Assembly (NCBI GenBank): GCA_021787935.1
Contig: JAJYLC010000005.1
Location: 1-49,239 of the forward strand
Origin: Chloroflexota bacterium
GTDB taxonomy: Bacteria > Chloroflexota > Dehalococcoidia > SZUA-161
DNA length: 49,239 nucleotides
Direction: 5' to 3'
Positions 37,869 to 45,158 of this stretch are shown one piece after another. Below the pieces are notes generated by a model. That model worked only from the letters and a program-made list of their open reading frames with translations. It was not told the origin of the DNA and did not search any database. How positions within the stretch are numbered: position 1 is the stretch's first letter; each line of letters begins with the position of its first letter. Both the position numbers and the translations under genes were made by a program.

Positions 37869-37960
37869 GGTATATTAGGTATACCATACCGCAACTCTGG
37901 TAATCAGATAATCACCAGTTGGTACTTTCCTTGCATATACTTTGGTAACTTCTCAGTACC
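37869..37960. promoter_or_regulatory. GGTA/TACC-rich operator-like cluster
   Basis: GGTA or TACC occurs eight times in 92 bases. GGTATACC is a palindrome near 37878-37885, and CTGGT-N12-ACCAG spans 37897-37918. GGTA recurs at 37899, 37921 and 37944, about 22-23 bases (two helical turns) apart. This is just upstream of the small HTH gene and resembles multiple binding sites. Confidence 0.4.
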
Positions 37961-37984
37961 TCCAATTTCCGACCTCCTACTCAC

Positions 37985-38090
37985 ATGTCATCGCGACGTA
38001 GCGAAGCAATCTAACGCCCACCCACCTGTCATTGCGAGGCCATCCGAAGGAGGCCGCGGCAATCTCTCCACGCCCCTCGTACCGACAAGG
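37985..38090. repeat. two adjacent copies of a GTCATYGCGA...GCAATCT dispersed repeat
   Basis: TGTCATCGCGACGTAGCGAAGCAATCT and, 35-45 bases later, TGTCATTGCGAGG..GAGGCCGCGGCAATCTC are two versions of a repeat unit widespread between genes in many bacteria. They show the same GTCAT start and GCAATCT end. Confidence 0.6.
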
Positions 38091-38298
38091 AAATTGCAGA
38101 ATCTCGACTTATGTCATAAGGCTAATATTGCCTGAAATGTGATGAGAATTTAACTTTTTATTCTCTCGTTTTATGACTTCTTAATAGAAAATAGTCAGTA
38201 TTAGACAGGGACAAATGTAAGATTGAGTCACAGTATGAAATAGTGCGACACTAATGCTCATAACCCCTTAGTTCAAGATTTCATAGCGAGGTAACTTC

Positions 38299-39129
38299 AT
38301 GACTAAAAGAGTCGTCAGTTTTATACAACAAACCTGGTTCAGGGTACTGTTTATCGGACTCGTCCTGTTCGGGATTACAGACGCCGCCCTGCGCATCACA
38401 GAAAACCCCAACCTTGTGCCAACGGTAATCCTTCTCGGGGCTTTCCTCGTGCCTGTAACTTTCGTCATCTATTTATATCAGCGGTTCCACCACCGTGAGT
38501 TTCCCGTAAATTTACTGGCTGTGACATTCATGTTCGGTGGAGTAGTTGGCATTGTTATTGCAGCAGTCCTGGAGTGGGGAACACTGCGCACTCTAAGTCC
38601 AGTTTCCTTGCTGGGTGTCGGAGCAATTGAAGAAAGCGCCAAGCTGCTGTTTCCCGTCTTCATTTTTTTTCGCGGCAAATACCGTCATGAAGTTGACGGA
38701 ATCCTCATCGGCATAGCCTGCGGAATGGGTTTTGCCACCCTGGAGACTATGGGGTACAGTCTGGTCTCTCTTATTAATACTCATGGAAGCGTGGGGGCAC
38801 TGGATGGAACGCTGCTCGTCCGAAGCTTGCTATCCCCTGCCGGCCACGCTGCCTGGACGGGATATGTCTGTGCAGTGATCTGGTTGGAACGAGAAAGAGC
38901 GCGTCACCCTATCTTAAACGGGGCTGTTTTGAGCGCGTTCGTATTAGTGGTGTTACTTCATACCTCGTGGGACGTGTTTGGAAGCATAACCACGCAGACT
39001 TCAGTTTCACTGACTGTCATTCAGTATATAGGACTGACTGCGGTGGCCTTGATAAGTCTGGTACTGCTTACATGGAGAATAGGCCAGGCAGAAAAGGACA
39101 AGCAAATAAATGAGGAGCCGCTTGCTTGA
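38299..39129 (+). CDS. PrsW-like intramembrane protease
   Basis: This 276-residue polytopic membrane protein has about eight helices and the conserved motifs of the PrsW/CAAX-like intramembrane metalloproteases. These are EESAK with Glu111 and Glu112, FATLETMGY with Glu149, HAAWTG with His183 and LLHTSWD with His221 and Asp225. In Bacillus subtilis PrsW cuts an anti-sigma factor; no sigma/anti-sigma pair is seen here, so the substrate is open. GAGGT lies upstream of the ATG. Confidence 0.8.
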   Translation: MTKRVVSFIQQTWFRVLFIGLVLFGITDAALRITENPNLVPTVILLGAFLVPVTFVIYLYQRFHHREFPVNLLAVTFMFGGVVGIVIAAVLEWGTLRTLSPVSLLGVGAIEESAKLLFPVFIFFRGKYRHEVDGILIGIACGMGFATLETMGYSLVSLINTHGSVGALDGTLLVRSLLSPAGHAAWTGYVCAVIWLERERARHPILNGAVLSAFVLVVLLHTSWDVFGSITTQTSVSLTVIQYIGLTAVALISLVLLTWRIGQAEKDKQINEEPLA

Positions 39130-39165
39130 GTTATTATTCAGTCGCACAGTTAACAGTTGTTGATA

Positions 39166-39184
39166 AGCGGTTTCGTAAACCGCT
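39166..39184 (+). repeat. duplicate of the tRNA-Thr anticodon arm (hairpin)
   Basis: Eighteen bases (39166-39183) are identical to the anticodon arm of the tRNA gene at 39278-39295. With one more base they form a perfect 8-bp stem with a CGT loop. No T run follows, so it is not a usual terminator. Confidence 0.85.
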
Positions 39185-39233
39185 AAAAACCCGTCATTAG
39201 TCGGCGAGGACGTTAGCTATCCATTAGCTGTTA

Positions 39234-39242
39234 TGGTATAAT
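39234..39242 (+). promoter_or_regulatory. extended -10 promoter of tRNA-Thr
   Basis: TGG followed by a perfect TATAAT (39237-39242) lies 11 bases before the first base of the tRNA, giving a start only a few bases upstream of the mature end. The -35 side is weak (TTAGCT). Confidence 0.6.
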
Positions 39243-39253
39243 CAGCTTCGGTT

Positions 39254-39325
39254 GCCAGCGTAGCTCAGCGGCAGAGCAGCGGTTTCGTAAACCGCCGGTC
39301 GTCGGTTCAAGTCCGACCGCTGGCT
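39254..39325 (+). tRNA. tRNA-Thr (anticodon CGT)
   Basis: The 72 bases fold into a full cloverleaf. The acceptor stem is GCCAGCG/CGCTGGC, the D stem is GCTC/GAGC, and the anticodon stem GCGGT/ACCGC has the loop TTCGTAA, giving CGT. The variable loop is short, and the T stem GTCGG/CCGAC has the loop TTCAAGT. The discriminator base is T. No 3' CCA is encoded, so the CCA-adding enzyme is needed. Confidence 0.97.
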
Positions 39326-39373
39326 TTGTTTATTTCCACCCCCAATTACCCAGATAAATAACAATTAAAAGTT

Positions 39374-39400
39374 AAGCAGGTCAGCGAAGCTGACCTGCTT
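39374..39400 (-). terminator. terminator of the mutase operon
   Basis: A perfect 12-bp stem (39374-39385 with 39389-39400) with a 3-base loop is followed, on the minus strand, by AACTTTTAATT. It lies 30 bases past the stop of the last crotonase gene and could also stop transcription coming from the tRNA side. Confidence 0.75.
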
Positions 39401-39431
39401 ACTATCTTCCTATCTTGCGCCAACGACGCTA

Positions 39432-40229
39432 TTACTTACCCTTGAAATTCGGTTTTCTCTTCTCAAGGAAGGCTTTGGCTCCCTCTTCAGCATCCTCTGT
39501 CTTGAAGATGTCTGAGAAGAGATGAGCTTCGTTCTCTATGCCTGCCCTGACGCCCATCTCCATGGCGGCCTGGATGCTCTTCTTGGTAGAATCAAGCGCC
39601 ACAGCGCCTTTTGACATCAGCTTTTTCACCATGGCGTTGACTGCGTTCTCCAGCTCCGCCGGCGGCACCACCTGGTTGACCAAACCTATGCGATATGCCT
39701 CTTTAGCATCGATGGGGTCGCCAGTGAGGCACATCTCCATAGCCTTGCTTTTTCCCACCAAGCGGGTCAGCCTCACACTCCCCCCACCGCCGCACATAAT
39801 GCCCAGCTTAATCTCGGGCTGGCCGAATTGAGCGGTCTCCGAGGCTATCCTGATGTCGCACCCCAGGGCTATCTCCGAGCCCATGCCGAAGGCAATCCCG
39901 TTGACTGCAGCGATGACAGGCTGCGGCAGGTCCTCCAGCATATTGGGACTGAAGTACACCTTGTGGTCGTCAATGACCTTCCCGCCCTTTTGGGTTATCT
40001 CCACCCATCGGAATATCGTCTTGTCTATGTCTGCGCCAGCCATAAAGGCGCGGTCTCCTGCACCTGTCATGACCACCACTCTGACTTCCTTATCGCTGGC
40101 GATGCCCTTTACGGCTGCTTTAAGCTCGTCCGACATCGTCGGGTTAAAGGCGTTCAACACCTGAGGCCTGTTAAAGGTTATCTTGCAGACTCCCTCTTTT
40201 TTCTCTACGAGAATTGTTTCGTAAGCCAT
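39432..40229 (-). CDS. enoyl-CoA hydratase/isomerase family protein (crotonase 1)
   Basis: This 265-residue crotonase has the oxyanion-hole segments AFMAGADI and NGIAFGMGSE. Both catalytic glutamates of a hydratase are present, Glu119 in GMGSEIALGCDI and Glu139 in FGQPEIKLGI. It is therefore a plausible hydratase that adds water to a 2-enoyl-CoA. It is the last gene of the operon, 42 bases after the B12-binding subunit. Confidence 0.92.
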   Translation of the reverse strand: MAYETILVEKKEGVCKITFNRPQVLNAFNPTMSDELKAAVKGIASDKEVRVVVMTGAGDRAFMAGADIDKTIFRWVEITQKGGKVIDDHKVYFSPNMLEDLPQPVIAAVNGIAFGMGSEIALGCDIRIASETAQFGQPEIKLGIMCGGGGSVRLTRLVGKSKAMEMCLTGDPIDAKEAYRIGLVNQVVPPAELENAVNAMVKKLMSKGAVALDSTKKSIQAAMEMGVRAGIENEAHLFSDIFKTEDAEEGAKAFLEKRKPNFKGK

Positions 40230-40271
40230 CGCACTCTCCTTTTATAGTTCAGTTGCAGCCAACTTAGCTGC

Positions 40272-40679
40272 CTACTTCTTCTGCAGAGGCACCTCTGTTT
40301 TCACCAGCTCTATAAACTGATTCACGTCCGAACCGGCACCAAATATCGCTCTGACGCCCTGCTTCTTGAGCATCTCATGGTCTTCGTCCGGGATGACTCC
40401 TCCCAGGACGACCATCACGTGGTTCAATTTGTTCTTCTTCAACCCTTCCATCACCCTAGGAAGATGGGCTTCATAGGCGCTGGTGAAGAAGCTCATACCT
40501 ATAACATCCACGTCTTCCTGTATAGCCATCTTCACCACTTCTTCCGGCTGGCTGTAGCTGGCATAAACTACCTCAAAGCCTGCGTCCCGGCAGCGGGATG
40601 CAATCAGCCTCAAACCTCTGTCATGGATATCGATCCAGTGCTTCACCAGCAGAACCTTCGGCCTTCCATTCTTAGACAA
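40272..40679 (-). CDS. cobalamin-binding subunit of an acyl-CoA mutase
   Basis: This 135-residue Rossmann-like domain binds B12 base-off/His-on. The DxHxxG motif is D17-I-H19-D-R-G22, an SFF triad stands where SxL is usual (residues about 63-65), and LGGVIP supplies the Gly-Gly. In the usual methylmalonyl-CoA mutase this domain is fused to the large chain; here it is a separate gene, as in archaeal and isobutyryl-CoA mutases. It lies immediately downstream of the large-chain gene. Confidence 0.93.
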   Translation of the reverse strand: MSKNGRPKVLLVKHWIDIHDRGLRLIASRCRDAGFEVVYASYSQPEEVVKMAIQEDVDVIGMSFFTSAYEAHLPRVMEGLKKNKLNHVMVVLGGVIPDEDHEMLKKQGVRAIFGAGSDVNQFIELVKTEVPLQKK

Positions 40680-40721
40680 TTTCGTACCCCCCTTTCACAA
40701 AAGTAAGACGGGCTGTCGTCT

Positions 40722-42425
40722 CTAGAACTTCAGCATTACGTTGTACTCAGGCCCCCATCTCATCACTTTCCGCAGCGCCTTCGAGATCTCCCCCGCGGTG
40801 GCGTGCGCCTTAGCAGCCTCGATGCAGGCAGGCATCACATGGCCGTATTCGCCCGCCTTCAGCTTCTTGCAGGCCTCGACCACGCCGTTGAGCGCCGCGT
40901 CGGTCTTCGCCTGGTCTCTGCGCTTCTTGTATTCCTTGGTCCGCTCAATAGAAATCCTGGCGACCTCGGGGTCGGGCCTGAACGCTTTGACCTTGAGAGC
41001 TTCTTCAGTCTGATATTTGTTCCAACCCACTACTATTCTCTTGCCTTTATCTATCTCGTCCCTCCACTGATCACAGCCCCTTCTCAGTACCGTAGCCAGC
41101 ACTCCAGCCTTATGTGCTTTGACAAATCCCCCCGCATCGTCGATTTCCTTGAGGATTTTCTCCCCCTCTTCCTCCATCCGCTTGGTCAGCCACTCAACAT
41201 AGTAGGAGCCTGCTAACGGGTCGCCGACTCTGGTTATCCCTGTCTCATGTACCAGAATCTGCTGTATCCTCAGCGTCAGGATAGCAGACTCCTCGGTGGG
41301 GATGCCAATAGGCTCGTCGTAAGCCGGTATCTGCATTGCCGTCGTACCTGAAAGCGCTGCACCCAGAGCGTGGTAGGCGCTGCGAATGATATTGTTCAAC
41401 GGCTGCTGCTTGACCAGCTCGAAGCAAGAGGTGTTGGTATGCGTTCTCAGGTGCATGGCGGCTGGCTTCGTTGCACCGTATCTCTCTCGCGTAATCCTGG
41501 CCCAGAGCTTTCTCCAGGCCCTGAACATACAGATATACTCAAAGAAGTCATTGCACTGCGCTATCTGGAAACCTATGCCGGTCAGGAAATCGTCGGGATT
41601 CAGACCGGCAGCCTTGCATGAGTCTGCAACGGCTCTGGCGGTGCCAAGGCAGAAGCCCATCTGATGTATGGCATCGGCGCCGGTCTCCGATATTGCGTGT
41701 CCCTGTATATTCGTGTGGTTCCAGCGGGGGATATTCTTAACGCAGAAGTGTATATTTTCGGTGGCCAGTTTCAGTGCGTCCTCGGTTTCCCACATAAAAT
41801 TCGGAGCATACCAGGCGGTAAACACCCAGTTCATGGTGTTGCCGCGCAGGTTGCCCCTCAGCACACCTCTGTTCTCAGCGTAAGCTATATAGAGAGCGAA
41901 CATAGGGAGGGTGTCGCCATTTATGAGTATGATGTTGTTCTTAGCGATGTCTAACCCGTCAAGCATGCGGGCGAAATCGTCTAGAGTGTTGCAGGAAACC
42001 CCGTCTTTCCCGATATAGCCTTCGGCATCAGGCTCGTCGGGGTCAATTCCGAAGTAGCCGGGATAGTCCCATACCAGGTTGTAGCTCCTGGCTCCAAAGT
42101 AGCCCTCCATACCGGCCTTGGTCAGAGCATCCATTCTTTCTTTGGTGTGCTCGGGCAGACCGTATCCGTGCACCGGCTGGTTAACCCAGGGCTGGTACTG
42201 GTAGTGAATGGGATAGTTGCTTCTTATATACGGATAAGACCCTGGCATAGCAATGTCTTTGGCATAGTCGATGTCCTGGATGTCCAGCGGCGTGTAAACA
42301 GGCTTCAAAGGGATACCGGAGTTCGTCTTGGCTGCGAAATCCTTGCCCTGGTATATCTTGTTAATGGCTTCCTTCCATTGCTCCTGAAGCTTTTTAGCTT
42401 CCACTAAAGTCTTTTCATCAAACAT
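40722..42425 (-). CDS. divergent B12-dependent acyl-CoA mutase, large (TIM-barrel) subunit
   Basis: This 567-residue protein aligns along its length with the catalytic barrel of the methylmalonyl-CoA mutase family (for example GVSCNTLDDFARML, PRWNHTNIQGH, ETGADAIHQM, LRTHTNTS, GITRVGDPLAGSYYVEWLT). The substrate pocket is different. At the positions of Propionibacterium Arg207, Tyr243 and His244 it has Trp205, His243 and Ala244, by hand alignment anchored on PKWN/PRWN and EAGA/ETGA. The RPWTIRQYAGF block is replaced by YQPWVNQPVHGYGL with a longer lead-in. A carbon-skeleton rearrangement of some acyl-CoA is likely. Methylmalonyl-CoA and isobutyryl-CoA are both doubtful as substrates. Confidence 0.88.
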   Translation of the reverse strand: MFDEKTLVEAKKLQEQWKEAINKIYQGKDFAAKTNSGIPLKPVYTPLDIQDIDYAKDIAMPGSYPYIRSNYPIHYQYQPWVNQPVHGYGLPEHTKERMDALTKAGMEGYFGARSYNLVWDYPGYFGIDPDEPDAEGYIGKDGVSCNTLDDFARMLDGLDIAKNNIILINGDTLPMFALYIAYAENRGVLRGNLRGNTMNWVFTAWYAPNFMWETEDALKLATENIHFCVKNIPRWNHTNIQGHAISETGADAIHQMGFCLGTARAVADSCKAAGLNPDDFLTGIGFQIAQCNDFFEYICMFRAWRKLWARITRERYGATKPAAMHLRTHTNTSCFELVKQQPLNNIIRSAYHALGAALSGTTAMQIPAYDEPIGIPTEESAILTLRIQQILVHETGITRVGDPLAGSYYVEWLTKRMEEEGEKILKEIDDAGGFVKAHKAGVLATVLRRGCDQWRDEIDKGKRIVVGWNKYQTEEALKVKAFRPDPEVARISIERTKEYKKRRDQAKTDAALNGVVEACKKLKAGEYGHVMPACIEAAKAHATAGEISKALRKVMRWGPEYNVMLKF

Positions 42426-42451
42426 GTATACCTACCTCCTTTATTCTGCCA

Positions 42452-43216
42452 CTATCTACCTTTGAACTGCGGTTTCCGCTTCTCTTTGAAGGCCTTCATG
42501 CTCTCAGCAACATCCTCGCTGGAAAAGATAGTCGGCATCATGAGAACTGTCCAATCCCAGTCCTCATGGCACTTGCGGTTCAATACCCTCTTAATCATTC
42601 TCTGGGCCAGCGGTGCACCCTGCTTCATTCCTTCCGCTATCTTCATGACCTCCGGCATCAACTGGTCGTGGGGAACTACCTTGTTTATCAGTCCCACGGC
42701 CTTGGCCTCTTCGGCTGTGAAAGTGGCGCCGGTTAAAGTCATGTACGAAATGGTGCGCTTGCCAATGTGTTCGGCCCCTCGGAGCAGCGTCTCTATCGGT
42801 ATCTGGCCCCAGTTGACCTCCTTGGTGCCGAATTTAGCCTTATCGGAGGCAATAACAATATCGCAGGCAAGGGTTATACCTGTGCCGAAGCCAAATGCGT
42901 ACCCATTGACAGCCGCAATTACCGGTTTAGGCAGGTACTCGATATGCATAAAAGGCCGGGCCACGTTCTCGATGAATTCCACACCCTTGATGATTTTGTC
43001 GAACTCGAACTTCCCTACGTCAGCTCCTGCGCTGAAGGCGTCACCTTTGCCGGTGAGTATGACCACCCTGATACTGTCGTCCTTTTCGATATCAGTCAGA
43101 GCGTCATCGAGGTCTTTGAACACCTGCGGGCTGGCGGCGTTCAGCTTATCGGGACGATTGAAGTAGATGGTTGCTATACCGTCCTTCTTCTCAAGCAGTA
43201 TGGTCTCGAAGTTCAT
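42452..43216 (-). CDS. crotonase-fold protein lacking one hydratase glutamate (crotonase 2)
   Basis: This 254-residue crotonase has AFSAGADV and NGYAFGFGTG oxyanion-hole segments. At the position of the first catalytic glutamate (Glu119 of crotonase 1, Glu144 of rat enoyl-CoA hydratase) it has Gly113, while Glu133 in FGTKEVNWG matches the second. A further Glu142 lies nearby. A plain hydratase reaction is therefore unlikely; isomerase, hydrolase or C-C-cleaving roles are known in such crotonases. It lies between the CoA-transferase-like pair and the mutase. Confidence 0.88.
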   Translation of the reverse strand: MNFETILLEKKDGIATIYFNRPDKLNAASPQVFKDLDDALTDIEKDDSIRVVILTGKGDAFSAGADVGKFEFDKIIKGVEFIENVARPFMHIEYLPKPVIAAVNGYAFGFGTGITLACDIVIASDKAKFGTKEVNWGQIPIETLLRGAEHIGKRTISYMTLTGATFTAEEAKAVGLINKVVPHDQLMPEVMKIAEGMKQGAPLAQRMIKRVLNRKCHEDWDWTVLMMPTIFSSEDVAESMKAFKEKRKPQFKGR

Positions 43217-43264
43217 AAACTGTTCCCCTTTCTCCTTAAGTTAGTCATCAATTTCATAAGCTAT

Positions 43265-44122
43265 TTATGCGTAGCCGATAGCTTGCAACTCTTTATTCAG
43301 CATTTCCTTCAAATAACCTAATCTCTCCTTGCCAGGCTTGAAGTCGAAATTCAGTGTGCCGTAAGGGTCTACCTCCTCTCTTAGCAGCCTGACCTGTTCC
43401 TCTGTAGGTTTCTCAGTCTCAGGGATACTCGATGGGACTTCCAGTGGGAAGCCGGTGTTGCTGACCACATCCTCTGCTTTAACGCCCGGATGCAGGAAGT
43501 CTATCCTGAAGGGTTTGTCCCTCTCTTCTTTGGTCATGACGCAGAGATTAGTGATATAGCGTATAGGGCCGGGTCTATAGCCTGACTTGATTCGCTCCTG
43601 CGCTCCGATAAGGTATCTGGTGCCCGTTATCACATCGACCTTGGGAACGAAGGTCATCTTGGAATGCCCTGGGAAGTAGCCTATCATCTTGCGGTGCATC
43701 TTTATTACCTCGGGCGCACCGGCTCCGCCGGGTCCGCGCAGCTTCGGCCTATCATATTCCCCCACCACTGAAAGGTTGATATTACCGTATTGGTCTGCCT
43801 GAATACTCGATATAGCCTCGACGTCGCCTCTTCCCTTTAAGTGAACGGAGTTGAGGTCTTCCAGCATAGTCCACATAAGGGCAGATCCCCTTGTGGCGGA
43901 GGACTCAGCCCGGATAAACGAGAGTTGGAATGGCCTGAAATCGACTGCGGCGTAAGCGAGCAGGCAGCTATTCGGCGCGTGGGTAATCTTCGCCAGGATA
44001 TAGCTGGCATAGGCAAGCGGGGTAAACGAGCCCAGGACGACTACATCGCCATCTTCAATCTCTTTCGCCAGGGTGACGCACATCAACTCGCCGACGGTAT
44101 AGTCTTTAGCATACTGCTTCAT
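43265..44122 (-). CDS. class I CoA-transferase-fold beta subunit, catalytic Glu apparently absent
   Basis: This protein of about 285 residues starts at ATG 44122 (MKQYAKDYTV), overlapping the alpha stop by 4 bases with GGAGG upstream. The open frame runs further up, inside alpha. The glutaconate CoA-transferase beta fold is recognisable (GELMCVTLAKEIEDGDVVVLGS, SIQADQYGNINLS, GPGGAGAPEV). Where CoA-transferases carry the Glu that forms the acyl-CoA anhydride (FES/FEN context), this has LLAYAAVDFRP (about residues 54-64). That is what is reported for IpdB-type ring-cleaving hydrolases, but the comparison is from memory. Confidence 0.88.
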   Translation of the reverse strand: MKQYAKDYTVGELMCVTLAKEIEDGDVVVLGSFTPLAYASYILAKITHAPNSCLLAYAAVDFRPFQLSFIRAESSATRGSALMWTMLEDLNSVHLKGRGDVEAISSIQADQYGNINLSVVGEYDRPKLRGPGGAGAPEVIKMHRKMIGYFPGHSKMTFVPKVDVITGTRYLIGAQERIKSGYRPGPIRYITNLCVMTKEERDKPFRIDFLHPGVKAEDVVSNTGFPLEVPSSIPETEKPTEEQVRLLREEVDPYGTLNFDFKPGKERLGYLKEMLNKELQAIGYA

Positions 44123-45015
44123 AGGAACTTTACCTCCCTTGCTAGTCTGCGCAGGATAGACGCCTGGCGCATGCCACCGATAGCTTCCAGATATTCCCAC
44201 TCGGGCTTCATCACGTAATCCTGTACGTATTTTTTGAATGTCTCAGCGCTGGCTGCATATTCCATGTACTTCATGATGTGCCAGGCATCGAATACATAAT
44301 GAGGAGCGCACGACGTGGGATGGGCGCCGAGCGGAGCCTCTATAACCATGTCTACCTGGAATTTGGGCACCTTAGTCTTCTCAGGGTGCTTCCATATCTC
44401 TTCGCTGGGCACTACTTCCTCTACCGACACAATCCTCTTCTTCGCCGCCCTCATCATCTCGATGTCAGTTCCTGTCGTGCCTTCCATCTGGATATTTCCG
44501 GTTTTGTCAGCCCGCACCGCGTGAATAATGGCTACGTCAGGCACAATAGCGGCAGCTGCTATAAGCTCTTCTCCGGTGAAGGGACATTTTATGTTTTTAT
44601 AGAACTCGGGTCTGTATTTCACTAGGTCAGAGCCGAAGGGCCCGCGGTAGGGCAGGAACGGCACATTTCTTCCACCTGCCTCCAGGCCTATGATTACGGC
44701 CAGCCCCGTTATCTCGTCATAGGGCAACCCCTCCTTCTCAATCGCCCTGCGGAAGTTGGGAGCCAGACCAAACGCCTCCATGCTCACAAATGAAAACATC
44801 AGCCTTTTAAGGCAACCAGCCCCTATGAGCAGGTCGATATCTATGCTTCCCACGACAGTTATGGCTGTCAGGTCCTTGATTTTGGAGCGTATGATCTCGC
44901 GGATTATGGCCATTGGATGGCCGCCCAACCAGGAGCCTCCTATTGCCACTTTGTCCCCATCTTTGATGATTTTGGTGATGTCGCTCAGTTTCCCAACCTT
45001 GTTTTCAATGGGCAT
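44119..45015 (-). CDS. class I CoA-transferase-fold alpha subunit (IpdA-like)
   Basis: This 298-residue protein has KIIKDGDKVAIGGSWLGGHPMAIIREIIR at its N-terminus, then AIIHAVRADKTGNIQMEGTTG. That is the pattern of glutaconate CoA-transferase alpha and its relatives. The middle region EGLPYDEITGLAVIIGLEAGGRNVPFLP contains Glu101, a candidate for the acidic residue used by IpdA-type enzymes. It begins with GGAAGGGA before the ATG and is the first gene after a strong promoter. Confidence 0.88.
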   Translation of the reverse strand: MPIENKVGKLSDITKIIKDGDKVAIGGSWLGGHPMAIIREIIRSKIKDLTAITVVGSIDIDLLIGAGCLKRLMFSFVSMEAFGLAPNFRRAIEKEGLPYDEITGLAVIIGLEAGGRNVPFLPYRGPFGSDLVKYRPEFYKNIKCPFTGEELIAAAAIVPDVAIIHAVRADKTGNIQMEGTTGTDIEMMRAAKKRIVSVEEVVPSEEIWKHPEKTKVPKFQVDMVIEAPLGAHPTSCAPHYVFDAWHIMKYMEYAASAETFKKYVQDYVMKPEWEYLEAIGGMRQASILRRLAREVKFL

Positions 45016-45120
45016 ACATCCCTTCCTTTCATAATAGATTTGGCTTAGTGTTGGCAGAGTTTTTGCTTAGGAACATCGAGGATAGTACACACCTTTCAAG
45101 GGAAAAAGCAGGCTGTGAAA

Positions 45121-45155
45121 ATTTTAACAACGTCGAAGGCGACTGTCAACAGTCG
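45121..45155 (-). promoter_or_regulatory. promoter of the mutase operon with overlapping inverted repeat
   Basis: On the minus strand TTGACA (45149-45144) and TAAAAT (45126-45121) are 17 bases apart, nearly consensus. CGACTG-TCAA-CAGTCG (45140-45155) is a perfect inverted repeat covering the -35 box, an ideal repressor site. The leader to the alpha gene would be about 100 bases; I see no cobalamin riboswitch in it. Confidence 0.75.
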
Positions 45156-45158
45156 TGC

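Larger units (their letters stand above)
37843..38298. other. 456-base gene-free stretch
   Basis: It holds the GGTA-motif cluster at its left, two copies of a dispersed repeat in the middle (about 37985-38090) and A/T-rich sequence with no convincing gene or RNA before the PrsW-like gene. GAGGT at the right end is that gene's ribosome site. Confidence 0.7.

Noticed and set aside
39166-39184. Hairpin read as a terminator for the PrsW-like gene
   Set aside because: It has no following T run on either strand, and its sequence equals the tRNA anticodon arm, so a copy or attachment-site origin is the better reading.
45016-45120. Cobalamin riboswitch in the mutase operon leader
   Set aside because: The leader is only about 100 bases and shows no B12-box-like sequence.
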